In this document: piece after piece, positions 10,840 through 22,204 of the stretch
Layout of the letters: every line of letters starts with the position of its first letter
Position numbering within the stretch: the stretch's first letter is position 1
Position numbers and translations under genes: made by a program
Origin: Pegoplata infirma
Taxonomy: Eukaryota; Arthropoda; Insecta; Diptera; Anthomyiidae
Assembly: GCA_963921195.1 (NCBI GenBank)
Contig: OY992536.1
Span: 110,076,778 to 110,140,777, forward strand
Direction: 5' to 3'
Length of the DNA stretch: 64,000 nucleotides
Notes under the pieces: generated by a model
What the model was told of the DNA's origin: nothing
Database searches by the model: none
Seen by the model: the letters and a program-made list of their open reading frames with translations, nothing else

Positions 10840-11082
10840 TTTACTTTTTCAATATTTTGAAATTTGTCAAATTTCATCATCAGGGACGGTGTTAAAAAGT
10901 TACACAAACAAACTTTGAGCTTCTTTTATGCACATTGTCGGTTATAATTGCACTAACTAACGTGCAATTACAACCGATAATGTGAATAGAAGTAGCTTGA
11001 AGTTTATTTGTGTTTGTCTAATTTTTTAACACTGTCCCTGATGATGAAATTCAACGAATTTTGAAATATTGGAGAAGTAAAA
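10840..11082. repeat. palindrome with 8-base loop
   Basis: Arms 10840-10953 and 10962-11082 pair over most of their length, including cagggac-gtgttaaaaa against tttttaacactgtccctg and gcacattgtcggttataatt against aattacaaccgataatgtg. Outer ends contain catcatcagggac / gtccctgatgatg. A related half-copy sits at about 13770-13840. Confidence 0.82.
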
Positions 11083-11092
11083 TAAATGCTGC

Positions 11093-11493
11093 GTTTTTCA
11101 ATAAATGGATTTATTTCCGGATTAATCTTATTTAGTTTAAAATAAATATTTTAACATGTCAATACAAATTTTGAATATTTTTTTCCGTAATCTACGATAA
11201 ATTAGCAATTATAATCCGAAAAAATAATAAAAAAATTTGGAAAATTGAAAAAGTTACAAATAAATCAAAAGTAATCCAATTAAATTTAAGGGTTTAATAA
11301 GTCCACTTTGGATTAACTTTGATTTATTTATAACCTTTTTTCATTTTCCAAATTTTTTTATTATTTTCTCGGATTATAATTGCTAATTTATCGTAGAATA
11401 CGGAAAAAATATTCCAAATTTGTTTTGGTATGTTAAAATGTTTTTTTAAACAAAATAAGATTAATCCGAAAATAAATCCATTTTTTGAAAAAC
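11093..11493. repeat. palindrome, arms about 190 bp
   Basis: The left arm (11093-11279) runs gtttttcaataaatggattt ... gattactttt in complement to the right arm (11305-11493), with a centre near cctttaagggtttaataag. It follows the previous palindrome directly and is a typical hairpin mini-element without clear target duplication. Confidence 0.8.
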
Positions 11494-14048
11494 ATTTTTT
11501 TTTTATTATTTTTTTTTTTAATTCAGGAATATTTTTAAAAGATACTGAAAAATATTATGGAAGTTTCCAAAAATAGAAAAAAACAAAAAAAAAAAAAAAT
11601 AGAAAATTCGAGAAAAATTTTGAAAATATCTAGAATAACAAAACAAATTCGGAATAAATGAAAAGAGTTAAAATATTTTTAAGTTTTTATTTAAAATATT
11701 TTCTATTTTATTATTAAAGTGTTTTTTTTTTATTTAAAATTGTATTAATAAACTTTTTTTTAAACTTTATTTTAAAGATTAAAAGATTTTTATTAAAATT
11801 TTAATTTGTTTTGTGTTTATCTTAATTAATCAAAGTCAATTTTTATCAACACTTACTCTCTAATCCACTTAATATTTTTTATGTATAATTAACTAATTAA
11901 TTATTTAAGACTAACAGACCAATTAATTATATGTTTTATGTGTTTGGTTTTCGTATGTTTTTATTTTTTTTAATAAAAATATTTCATATTTAAAAATAAA
12001 AATTAAAACTGTGCCCCTGTCATTAGCATGCAAATGTCTTCTTGTTTGCAGTTTTGATTAATTTTAGGTTTTTTTTCGAGTTTTTTTGACGTTTTGGTTT
12101 AGCAATTTTATATAATTTTAGTATCCGTTTTTATAATATAGGCGGTGATTTTATATTAATAATAGGAGTCACTTTTTTGAAAAAAAAAAACAAAATAAAG
12201 ATAAAAGACAAGGTAGGGAAAACGGAGCTGTAGCTTTTTTAACAAACAATTTATTTTTTATTTTTAGTAAAAAGATTTTTTCGTGACTTTTGTTAAAAAA
12301 CAAAAAAACGTTTCAGTAAAAAAGGAATTTTTAAAAGTGACAAAATGTGCGATTTTTGAGTTAGAAAACTAAAATTTGTATTATTGGCAGAAAATAAATC
12401 GTAGCAAATTACCTTCTTTGTAGTTTCTCTTATAAGCTTCAAACTTTACAAAGATAACAAAGTCGTTTTGCTGAAAATCTATGGGTTAACTCCGAAGTTA
12501 TGAAATATTATATGAAAAATCTTACAAAAAACACTAAAAATGTAAATCGTAACAAACTCCCTTCTTCTTTGACTTCTCTTAAGAGGTTGAACCTTTACAA
12601 AGACAACAATGTCGGTTTGATGAAAATCTATGGATTAACTCCGAAGTTATGACAAATTATATAAAAATCATACAAAAAAAATTGGTTTTTATCGCGAGTA
12701 GATCGAAAACACCTAACTGAAGAGATAAGAAAAATACCGAATATACCTCCGAAAAATGCTAAAAAAATTAAAGAGTTCTGAAATTTTCAATGAAATTTTT
12801 AACCGCTAAACTGATATTTCCTGGATACAATCTGGAAGGCATCGAAAATTATATATGTCAAACATGTAATAATATAATTATATATGTCAAACAATTATAT
12901 ATGTCAAACTATTGGTAATTCAAGAAAATTTTTACTTTTTTGACGAAAGGCCAGAAAGGTGTTTATTTTCTAAAAAAAAAACGAATAAATTTAATTCTTA
13001 TAAAATTTCATTATATTCTATCTAACAAATTACTTACACGTGTTGTTATTTTCAAATTAATATGCAAGTGAACAAACACTCATCAGCCAAAAAAATAATG
13101 TAAAATGAAACACATTCATTGCATACATTACACACAAAAAAATAGTTTAATTTTTAGAAAACAATAACAACCACACAACAATATATTTATAATATTTTAC
13201 CAGAGTAGATGTAAATCTGTAGAGGGAAAAGTGCACAGAAATAATACACGAAAAACCTGCGTCATTATACACATTAGCATTAACATTATTAACAATTAAC
13301 ATTAGCAATGACAATTAAAATTGCTTGCAGCTGCACTAGATTGCACTATATTTACTACAACGACGACTTGCCGCGTTGTGCGGCTATGACTTTGACTTTA
13401 GTTTGGTAGTAGAGGAGGTTTTAAGCTTTCAAATGGCAGGTTTTATCTCTAAAAAGAAATCACTCAAAACCGCCAACACACACACAACACTGATTTCAAA
13501 ACTGATCTCATTGTCAAGTTTGAAAAAGGCAAAAAAACTTAGATTAACCCTTTAGGGCACAGTACAGCTTCCAATCGGGATTGATTTTTCTGAATTTTGG
13601 GATTCGGGATTGAAGAAAAATTTTCGGTATACCGATTTTGAGTGATTTTCATATCACTCACTTGATTATTAATGTGTTCACTACCATTAGTTCAATAATG
13701 GCGATGGTAGTAAACATTACGTTACGTATAAGAATTTTGATGTGTTTTTTATAAACAAATTTGAACTGTCCCTGAAGATGCAATTCAAAGAACTGCAAAA
13801 TTTCGGAAGATTTTTTAAATAAATAAAAAAACAAATTCTGATTCAATTTTTGTTTCGTTAGAGACAGTTTGGCTCAGGCTCTAATTATATTTATGTATTA
13901 TAATTTTCGGATTTGTTATATATCGCTCATTTACTTGTAAAACGTCATAACTCAAAAAACGTGATTGAGTTAATGATATATCAAGCTTTATATTGTGTCA
14001 AAAATTCTAATTAATATCTTTTATACTCATCGCTTGAAATTTTAGCAA
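11494..14048. other. no gene seen; A+T-rich DNA with minor repeats
   Basis: Mostly low-complexity DNA. It contains the 147-bp tandem duplication listed next, three close repeats of attatatatgtcaaac at 12847-12910, and a half-copy of the 10840 palindrome near 13770-13840. The section 13200-13550 is less repetitive and slightly richer in G+C (gccgcgttgtgcggctatg) and may be host single-copy DNA, but shows no ORF. Confidence 0.55.
12392..12685. repeat. tandem duplication, about 147-bp period
   Basis: Two diverged units beginning aaatcgtagcaaattacctt (about 12397) and aaatcgtaacaaactccctt (about 12543), each ending in ttaactccgaagttatga. Differences are scattered, so the event is old. Confidence 0.75.
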
Positions 14049-14419
14049 CCCGGTAAAAATTGGTACAAATATGATCATATATGCGTTCATACAGCTTCAT
14101 GTATGTCCATATATGTAGCATATATGAATATATATGATACTGTATGAAGGCATATATAATCATATTTGCAACATACTTATATGTCCATATACGTAAAATG
14201 AGGGCATATGAACATATATGACATATATGCTCCATATATGTCCACATATGTCATATATGGTCATATGCCCTCATTTTACGTATATGGACATATATGTTGC
14301 AAATATGATCATATATGACTGCATACAATTTCATATATGAGCATATATGCTCATATATTTACATATATGCATTCAAATATTTACATATATGTATCCATAT
14401 ATGTTCAGTTTTCACCGGG
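14049..14419. mobile_element. CCCGGTAAAAA-ended hairpin element
   Basis: The ends are inverted: CCCGGTAAAAATTGG and CAGTTTTCACCGGG. The interior is a near-perfect alternation of catatatg/gtccatatatg modules and can fold on itself in many ways. The ORF across it encodes only repeating Tyr/Ile/His/Met and is not a gene. The end pattern is shared with the elements at 17115, 19578, 19628, 42036 and 58857. Confidence 0.75.
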
Positions 14420-14830
14420 AATAATTAAAATTTCGTTAAAATTTTATTTAAAATAAAAACTTTTATTCACTTAACGGGTTAACTGCAGTTAGCAAGTGAG
14501 TTGCAAAAATAAAATCATGTGAAATAAGGAATAACCTAACAAATGTTGTTTTATATTCGTAGAAGTAATTTTTAAACTGATTTTTTTTTTTTTTTAATTA
14601 TTTTAATTATAGGTTAAAATAATAAATTGCAAAAAATGTTATACAAAGAAAATGTTATAGTGGTTACAACTACATTTAAAATAAAAATATTACCATATTT
14701 ATGGAAAAATAATAAAAACTTCAAGGTTTTTATTTAAAGTAATCATTTTTTTTTCTTCTTTGAAATGTGTATTTTATAATTTGTTTAGAACTCAACATAC
14801 AAATTTAAAAAAAATAAATTATTTATTTTC
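14420..14830. other. no feature seen
   Basis: A+T-rich DNA with homopolymer runs; no ORF, inverted repeat or recognised element end. Confidence 0.5.
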
Positions 14831-16799
14831 GGGTCATTATTAGTGAAATCAATCATGAATATTCTTGACCCCCTCCGATATTGATGAAATTTGGTTAAGT
14901 TCTTACACTACGTAAAAAACTAACAAATGCAAATTTTCAGCCCTCTAAGTCAACAGGGGCCGAAAATACGGAGGGTCAAAATTTCCCCCAAAATCTCCCA
15001 GTCGCGACACTTTACACCGTAAAAACTTAATATCGTTGGTTCTATTATAGCTAGAAAGCCCATTTTTGGTTTGTTTTGAAGCTCATAATATGCTCTATAA
15101 GACCTACCATAACCAAAAAATTTTCGAAAAAAAATAAGGGTTACCTCCCTTATTTTAAGGTCGTGATAAAGGGAGGAGAAAATGGGGATGATGGTATCCC
15201 CCGATTTTTTTTTTTACTTGATAATCTTATAGAGAAAGTCCTAAAGAATATATTCTCAAATTTTTAAGTTGGGACAACAATGGGATCACTCAAAATCAAA
15301 ATTTTTCACAATTTCCCCTAAAATCTCCAAATCGCAACACTCTTGAACCTTAAAAATTTAATATCATATGTGCTATTGTAGCTACAGAGTCCATTTTTGT
15401 TTGTTTTAAAGCTTATATTACGCTCTACAATACCTACCTTAACCAAAAAATTTTAGAAAAAAAGGAAGGGTGCTCCCCTTATTTAAAGGTCGTGGCAAAG
15501 GGTGGAGGAAATGGGGGGAAAGTATCCCCTGATTTTTTTTATTATTTGGCATTGTCAAAGAACAAGTCCTAGTGAACATATCCTAAAATTTTTATGTTGG
15601 GACAACAATCAGATCGACCAAAATCAAAATTTTTCACAATTTCCCCCAAAATCTCCAAATCGCGACACTCTTGCCCATTACAAATTTAATATTGTGGACT
15701 GTATTGTAGCTACAGAGTCCATTTTTGGTTTGTTTTAAAGCTCTTAATATGTATGCCCAACAATATTACTATTACAAAAAAAATAAAAATAATTAGGGGT
15801 GCCTCTTGTATTATAAGATCGTGGCAAGGGGTGGGGGAAATCGGGGGATAGTATCCCCCAATTTTTTTTTACCTTTTTTTTTTTTTTAAAGAGTAAGTTC
15901 TAGAGAGCATATCCTGAAATTTTTATCTTGGGACTACAATGGGAGGCGCAAGAATGTCGCGATTTGATGATTTTGGGGGAAAATTTTGAAAAATTTTGAT
16001 TTTGGTCGATCCCATTGTTGTCCCAACATAAAAATTGTAAACTATGTTCATTAGGACTTGCACTTTGAGAATCCCAAGTAAAAAAAAAAATCGGGGGATA
16101 CTTTCCCCCCATTTCCTCCACCCTTTGCCACGACCTTCAAATAAGGGGGGCACCAATTCCTTTTTTTGGAAAATTTTTTGGTTTTGGTATGTCTTGTAGA
16201 GCGTATTATAAGCTTTAAAACAAAAAAAAATGGCTCTGTAGCTACATAAGCACTTATGATATTAAATTTTTAAGGTTAAAGAGTGTTGCGATTTGGAGAT
16301 TTTGGGGAAAATTGTCAAAAATTTTGATTTTGAGCGATCCCATTGTTGTCCCAACTTAAAAATTTGAGAATATATTCTTTAGGACTTTCTCTATAAGATT
16401 ATCAAGTAAAAAAAAATCGGAGGATACCATCATCCCCATTTTCTCCTCCCTTTATCACGACCTTAAAATAAGGGTGGTAACCCTTATTTTTTTCGAAAAT
16501 TTTTTGGTTATGGTAGGTCTTATAGAGCATATTATGAGCTTCAAAACAAACCAAAAATGGGCTTTCTAGCTATAATAGAACCAACGATATTAAGTTTTTA
16601 CGGTGCAAAGTGTCGCGATTGGGAGATTTTGGGGGAAATTTTGACCCTCCGTGTTTTCGCCCACTGTTTACTTAGAGGGCTGAAAATAAGTGTGCATTAG
16701 TTTATCACTTAGTGTTACAACTAAACCAAATTTCATCAAAATCGGAGGGGGTCACGAAAATTTTTAGCTATTTTTGATTGATTTCACTAAGACTGACCC
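14831..16799. mobile_element. 1.97-kb hairpin element with tandem units in its arms
   Basis: Ends GGGTCATTATTAGTGAAATC and GATTTCACTAAGACTGACCC are inverted. The arms, about 14831-15680 and 15950-16799, are reverse complements over roughly 850 bp, including exact long stretches around accataaccaaaaaattttc / gaaaattttttggttatggt. Each arm holds direct repeats of about 329 bp (landmark aaaatctcc-a-tcgc at 14991, 15322 and 15649). A possible 4-bp duplication TTTC lies at 14827-14830 and 16800-16803. The ORFs at 15502 and 15900 encode look-alike peptides because they are mirror copies; I do not call them. Transcripts would fold into a very long hairpin. Confidence 0.85.
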
Positions 16800-17099
16800 T
16801 TTCACATTTAATTATGACTTATGACACTTAAAGTGCTGCAGCAGCAGTATTTTTAAATTAATTTATTTATTAGTTTGTGTTTTATTATTACTTACATATA
16901 TCAATTTTGTTAAATAAATGTCTGCCCTAAAGTCTTTCGATGTTGAAATGTTTACACTTGAACTAAAACTATTCACTCACCTCCCTCACTGAATTGCATT
17001 TTTATTAGGGGAATTCATGATTTAAATTTGGAACTGTGTTTTTTACTAGAAAGAACTATATTTTATGAGGCAACCGTACTCTAAAAAACAAAGAAAAAT
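16800..17099. other. no feature seen
   Basis: About 300 bases of mixed A+T-rich DNA with gcagcagcag at 16838. No ORF or repeat end recognised. Confidence 0.45.
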
Positions 17100-17430
17100 T
17101 TTTAATTCGACTTGCCGTGTAAAAATCGATTAGATCTTGTCAGATCTACTTTTATCTAATTATATATGATTGCATCTGATTGTATATAATTATATCTGGT
17201 CAGATATAATTAAATGTCAATTTTGTGGCAATGTTGACCAAATCCGAGATATAATTAGATCTCGATTTAGGACATTTCAGATATAATTATATGCAATCAG
17301 ATACGATCATATATGAACATATATGAACAGATCAGATAAGATCTATTACATTTTTACACGGGTTGGGTGAATCCATGAATACCCTCTAAAAACCCCTTTT
17401 AAGTAATAGTAATTTTTCTAATTAAATTTT
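17100..17430 (-). mobile_element. DINE-1-like family C end fragment, split by a hairpin element
   Basis: The fragment ttaattcgacttg (17101) continues after the insertion as gggtgaatccatgaataccc (17364) and cttttaagtaatagtaattt, matching copies C1 (7951) and C3 (21369). The hairpin of this end is interrupted in its loop by the element at 17115-17362. Confidence 0.6.
17115..17362. mobile_element. CCGTGTAAAAATCG-ended hairpin element, copy G1
   Basis: Inverted ends CCGTGTAAAAATCGATTAGA and ATTTTTACACGGG. The interior has many agatctaat / ataattatatctg words that pair across the centre and includes gagatataattagatctcga. Sister copies are 19628-19876 and 42036-42271. Flanks read cttg and gttgggtg, consistent with duplication of TTG or TG in place of the usual TA. 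Confidence 0.78.
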
Positions 17431-17486
17431 CAATTTTACTTTTTTTTTTTGGTTTTGTTTTCTGTGTGTGTGCGAGTACGTGTTTT

Positions 17487-18175
17487 TATACCCTACACCA
17501 CTCTGTGGTACAGGGTATAATGAGTTTGTGCTGATGTTTGTAACTACCTTCAAGTATACCGATCGACTCAGAATTACTTTTTGGGTCAATTTAGCGATGT
17601 CCGTCCGTCTGCTCATCTATCGGTTTAAGCACGATGCAGGTCGCAATTTTCAATCAATTGACAAGAAATTTGAAACTTAAGCTTTTTTTGGCCCAAGGAC
17701 GAAGCCTATTGAAATTGGAAAAAATCGGAACATGTTAAGAGTGATGCACAAACCACCGTACCAAATTTCAAAGGAATCGGGTCGGTCCTTCCAGTAGTCC
17801 CCCCATACAAACCACCCTCCCTATATTCACATAATTTCCTCAAAATCATAAAAATTAAAATATTTGATTAAAATTTGTGTAAAAATGTCTACTTTGGTAA
17901 CCAAATCAAATCGGAACACATTTGGACCATTTTTGGACTTAGTCCCCCATATAAAAATTTCGGCCGATATTCAGTTAAATTGGTAAATTGGCAAAAAAAA
18001 AAATAAACCAATTCCATTAAAATTTTGTCTGTGTGTGTTTTCTACACTAAATAAAGATCTAACAAAAGATAGGTCCAATCTGTCCATGTTTGGACATGGG
18101 GCCCATTTTCCTGAAAACACTGGTATAGGGAATCATATGGTCGATCTTAACCGACTATAACTTTCTTACTTGTTT
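17487..18175 (+). mobile_element. DINE-1-like element, family B, copy B1
   Basis: Starts TATACCCTACACCACTCTGT with the complementary acagggtata close behind, then gagtttgtgctgatgtttg. A short CCGTCCGTCTG stretch is at 17600. Near the 3' end a hairpin (GGTCGATCTTAACCGACT, imperfect) is followed by an A/T tail and CTTACTTGTTT. Non-coding; the internal 70-residue ORF is a family-wide artefact seen also in B3 and B5. Confidence 0.8.
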
Positions 18176-18292
18176 CGCTTACATTGCTTCACACACACAA
18201 AACAAATAAGTAAACAGTTCGTTAAAATTTTTTTATTCCTCATCTATGTAGTTCTTTAAATTCTCATTTTGTTTATAGTTTTATGTATATTA

Positions 18293-18878
18293 GGGTGGTT
18301 TTTTATTTTATTTTTTTTTGGAATTTCGAGGAGCGCCCAGCGGATTTTTGTGCCATTTGATTTTAAAATAATTGTGTAAAAATTTGAGCTAAATCGGCGC
18401 AAGGAGGTCAAAGTTTCGAGAAAAAGCCAAAATGGCCAAATTTTGAAAAAACTAAAAAAAATATAAATTTTGTAGAAATAAACAAAATAAAATATTTTTT
18501 ATTTAACTTTCTTGCAATAATACTCAGAAAAAATTATCTTAACTTTTTATGACGGCAGTAACACTTTCAAACATGAAATACAAAAATTACCATGCATTTT
18601 GGGGGGTACCTGAAATGATTTTTGTATTTCATGTTTTCATGTTTGAAAGTGTTACTGCCGTCATAAAAAGTTAATATAATTTTTTCTGAGTATTATTGCA
18701 AGAAAGTTAAATAAAAAAATATTTTATTTTTTCTCGAAACTTTGACCTCCTTGCGCCTCGGGTTAATTTTATCCGATTTAGCTCAAATTTTTACACAATT
18801 ATTTTAACATTAAATGGCACAAAAATCCGCTGGGCGCTCCTCGAAATTCCAAAAAAAAAAAAAAATAAAAAACCACCC
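18293..18878. mobile_element. GGGTGG-ended palindromic element, TA-flanked
   Basis: Arms of nearly 290 bp pair from GGGTGGTTTTTTATTTT to AAAATAAAAAACCACCC. Matching landmarks are gaggagcgcccagcgg / ccgctgggcgctcctc and tgacggcagtaacactttc / gaaagtgttactgccgtca. Flanks are TA on both sides (18291-18292, 18879-18880). Arms are highly similar, so the copy is young or under gene conversion. A Tc1/mariner-type or related helper is inferred from the TA. Confidence 0.87.
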
Positions 18879-18884
18879 TAATAT

Positions 18885-19570
18885 ATATACAAGGTTTATA
18901 ATCGACTTCATAAAATTTTCTAACTTCTTAGGTCTTCACGGTTTGAATATAATTGTAAAAATTTGAAGAAAAATATTTTTTGACTATTTAATTTAAAGAA
19001 CAAGATTAACACGAAGAAGAAGATTAACATGTTGTTTAGTTAAAAAAAATGTTTTATTTTAAATTAAAAAAAAATTACACCAATTATTTTTGAACAAAAT
19101 TTCTAAAATGTTGTTCGGCACGTATATGGCCAAAGACTGGACAAGTTCGAAAATGAACAAAATCGAGCCAGGGGGAAAAAGTTGTTCACTTTTGTTAAAC
19201 AAATGCAGTTTTATGAAAGAAGAAATTCGTAGTCATGCAACAGCCCCAAATGGATTAGAAAATGTATTTTTTGTGGCACGCCCCCTATTTTGGGCGTGAT
19301 AATAAAATATTTAAATACTTCTTATTTTTTTATTAATTTAAAACTAAATCGTGAATCCCCCTCATTATTTGTCATCATCATTGTCTTATGTAAACATAAA
19401 ATTATTTGCAACGATGCAAAAAGTGTACATTTTCTAGCGATTAAATACACAGTGTGTCATAAATAACAATTTAGTTGGATAAATTGTGCTAGAACATCAA
19501 TCATTTAAATGATCTACAACATCAAAGAGAGCAGAACATTCTGTATGATATCATATGTTATGTTAACAAT
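18885..19570. other. no gene seen
   Basis: A+T-rich DNA. An ORF at 19090-19299 (69 residues) overlaps text resembling the body of family C (ttcccc-cag / aaaaagttgttc), so I leave it uncalled. No element borders recognised. Confidence 0.45.
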
Positions 19571-19577
19571 TTAGCAA

Positions 19578-20234
19578 CCCGAGTTAAAAAGTTTTTATAT
19601 AATCATATATTTTGTAATATAATTATGCCCATGTAAAAATCGATTTGATCTTATCAGATCTCCTTTGATCTGGTAATATATAATAGCATCTGATTGTATA
19701 TAATTATATCTGATCGGATATAATAAAATGTCAAATTTGTTCCAATGTTCACCAAATCCGAGATATAATTAGATCTCGATTTTGGTCGTTTTATATATAA
19801 TTATATCTAATCAGGCATGATCATATAGGAAAAGATATAAACAGATCAAATAATATCTAATCCATTTTTACACGGGTATATAAATTGATCTATTATTTGA
19901 TGCCAAAAATGGAGGATTCAAAATTATATGATTATATCTTATTAGATCAAATTTGATATTATTAGACATAATTAGATCCCAAACATAGGACGGTAAATTT
20001 CATTTAATTTGATATTGAAGATCATATTAGATCTAATAAGATATAATTACATATAATTGTATCTTATTCGATCTATTTTTTTATAATAAGATAATATTTA
20101 CCGTTCCATTTTTTGGGATCTTATTATATCTAATTATATCAAATTTGATCTAGTAAGATATAATCATATATTTTTGGATCCTCCATTTTTGGGCTCAAAT
20201 GGTATATGGCGCCGTATTATTTTTTTTAGTCGGG
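19578..20234. mobile_element. CCCGAGTTAAAAAG-ended hairpin element, split by copy G2
   Basis: Ends CCCGAGTTAAAAAGTTTTT and TTTTTTTTAGTCGGG are inverted. Inner arms pair through aaaaatggaggattcaaa (19905) and tttggatcctccattttt (20174), and through atcccaaacataggacggta / taccgttccattttttggga. A separate element, 19628-19876, is inserted near the left end. Confidence 0.75.
19628..19876. mobile_element. CCCATGTAAAAATCG-ended hairpin element, copy G2
   Basis: 249 bp with ends CCCATGTAAAAATCGATTTG and ATTTTTACACGGG, closely matching G1 and G3 throughout, including gagatataattagatctcga. It sits inside the 19578-20234 element, so it inserted later. Flanks tatg and tata fit a TA-like target with one change. 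Confidence 0.8.
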
Positions 20235-21368
20235 AATAAAAAAGAACAGCACAATTATGGCACGGTACGGCACTTGCAAGTAAAAAAAATAAAGCCGGTC
20301 TGACACTTCAACAGAAATCGCTCACTGTGCCTTGCTTGTTCTGTTTAGGCTCTTAGCTTTATTACAGAATTGAAACCACAAGCTACAGACGATGGTTTTT
20401 ACAAAATGATATACAGTGGCTCAATTAACAGTGTGTGGCAAAAAAGTCTTAAATTTAATTTCGATTATTAGATTTTTTCAAATCTATTTAATTACCTAAA
20501 AAAAACACTGTGCGATATCGTGTATAATTTGTAAACAAACAATTGTTTTTTTTCTAAATTACTGTTTATAACCCCCAGTATATAGTTAGAACAATTGAGG
20601 TGTGGAGAAAGGCCAGACATGTTTACAAAACCGATAATTAAATGACTGATATCAGTGTATAAAACAATATGATGTAAGAACTTCCGTTAAAAATATGGGA
20701 AAATGTTTAAATTCAGATGAAATCAATTTTAAAGATTTGTTATTGGAAATATGGGATAATTTTATTATTTGGAATTGGATAATTTGAAACACAGCGAATA
20801 ATCAAGAAAAAAAAATATTTGAATAAAAAAAATATTTGAAATAAAAAAATCCATTTCTTAAGAAGAAATTACTGAAAAATCTAAAATCGGGGTTTTGGCC
20901 ATTTTTTGACCCATGGGGTGTCCCGATAAGCCATGGGGTGTCCCGATAAGCCGAGACACCCCACCCTTAAATTGGTATTTTTATATATATTTTAAGTTTT
21001 AGGAAAATCGGTTGTTAAAGGTTTGAATACTTCCCATGTAAGTCTTTTTTCACAATCGCCATTTTGGAGATCATATTGTCTTTTACGGATCCAAATATAA
21101 GGCAAGATTTTTTCGAATTTTATCGAGCAAATTATGGATCCCTACCGTTTAAAAACTCCATGTTTAACTTTTAGCCCAATGGGGCAATTTTAAACCCTAC
21201 CGCTGGAGGGTTAAAGTTTCGCACTGAAAAAAAAAAATTATACAAACGAAAAAAAATTTTTTGATTTTGATTTTTTTTTTTTCATTATTATTTTATTAGC
21301 TTATTAAGGTCAAAAAATTTAATTTTTGTGGGAAAAGTCTTTCTGCTTTAAAATTGACTTAAAAAAAA
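20235..21368. other. no gene seen; small tandem duplication
   Basis: A+T-rich intergenic-looking DNA. A perfect 20-bp tandem duplication (ccatggggtgtcccgataag) is at 20911-20950. The section 20880-21200 is less A+T-rich. No ORF of note. Confidence 0.5.
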
Positions 21369-21971
21369 AAACAAGTAGAAAAGTAAAATTCGACTTGGTC
21401 GAATTCATGAATATCCTCCACAATGCTCTTTTTAAGTGATAGTAAATTTTCTAACGTGAAAAAGTTTTAAAACTTTGATTAAAAATATTTCATTTTGAAT
21501 AAAAATTTTTTTTTGTCATTTTTGTAAAAAAAAAAAAAATAAATGACTATTTTTTTTGAGTGTACAAATTTTTTAAGTATAATTTGTTTTATTTTTAGCT
21601 TAAAAATATTTTTTAGTGACAAAAATGCGATGTAAAATATTTTTAAGACTTTGTTTAACGGGTTTTCAACACGTGAATTTAAAGTGAAACCAATGTAATA
21701 TTCACGGTTTTGCTCATAACTTTTAAACCACTAGACCAATTTTGCTAAAATTCAGTACCCGCCAGACCAGGGGAACGGCAAATATATATGACAAGCTTCA
21801 GCAGCTTCAGAATTGTCTTTCGAAAGTTAACGTATTTTTTATCTCTTGAATTCAAGAAACCCCTGCCGAAATGCACTCTTTTGCTTATAACTTGAACCAC
21901 TGCACGGTGGTCAATTCCGGCCAAAAATCAATAACTTCTTTATTTCTGCGTGTAAATAGCTTAAATTTAAT

Positions 21972-22200
21972 ATTCGAATTAAGAATAACATATCTGATAC
22001 CTTGCCCAAATGTTGGACCTACAAATACAGTGGTTGGCCAAATAATCATGGACGTCCCAAATGTATCAAACATGTCTGCATATAAACAGCAATAATTTAA
22101 TATCCGAATTAAGAATAATATATCTGATCTCTTTTCGAAACGTTGGACATACAAATATAGTGGTTGGCCAACTAAGCATGGACGTGTCAAATGTATCCAA
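21972..22200. repeat. two direct repeats, about 129-bp period
   Basis: The text cgaattaagaata ... agtggttggccaa ... catggacgt ... caaatgtatc occurs at about 21975-22069 and again at about 22104-22198. The 101-residue minus-strand ORF across both is a by-product. The phrase acagtggttggccaa resembles some Tc1-type element ends, but no inverted partner is seen. Confidence 0.75.
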
Positions 22201-22204
22201 CTAA

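Noticed and set aside
14011..14247. 78-residue ORF rich in Tyr, Ile, His and Met
   Set aside because: Direct translation of catatatg repeats inside a hairpin element.
15502..16156. Pair of similar ORFs on opposite strands suggesting a gene family
   Set aside because: They lie in mirror arms of one inverted repeat, so similarity is expected without coding function.
21885..22190. 101-residue minus-strand ORF crossing the left end of the Transib-like element
   Set aside because: It spans an insertion border and two direct repeats; not a transposase and no motif.
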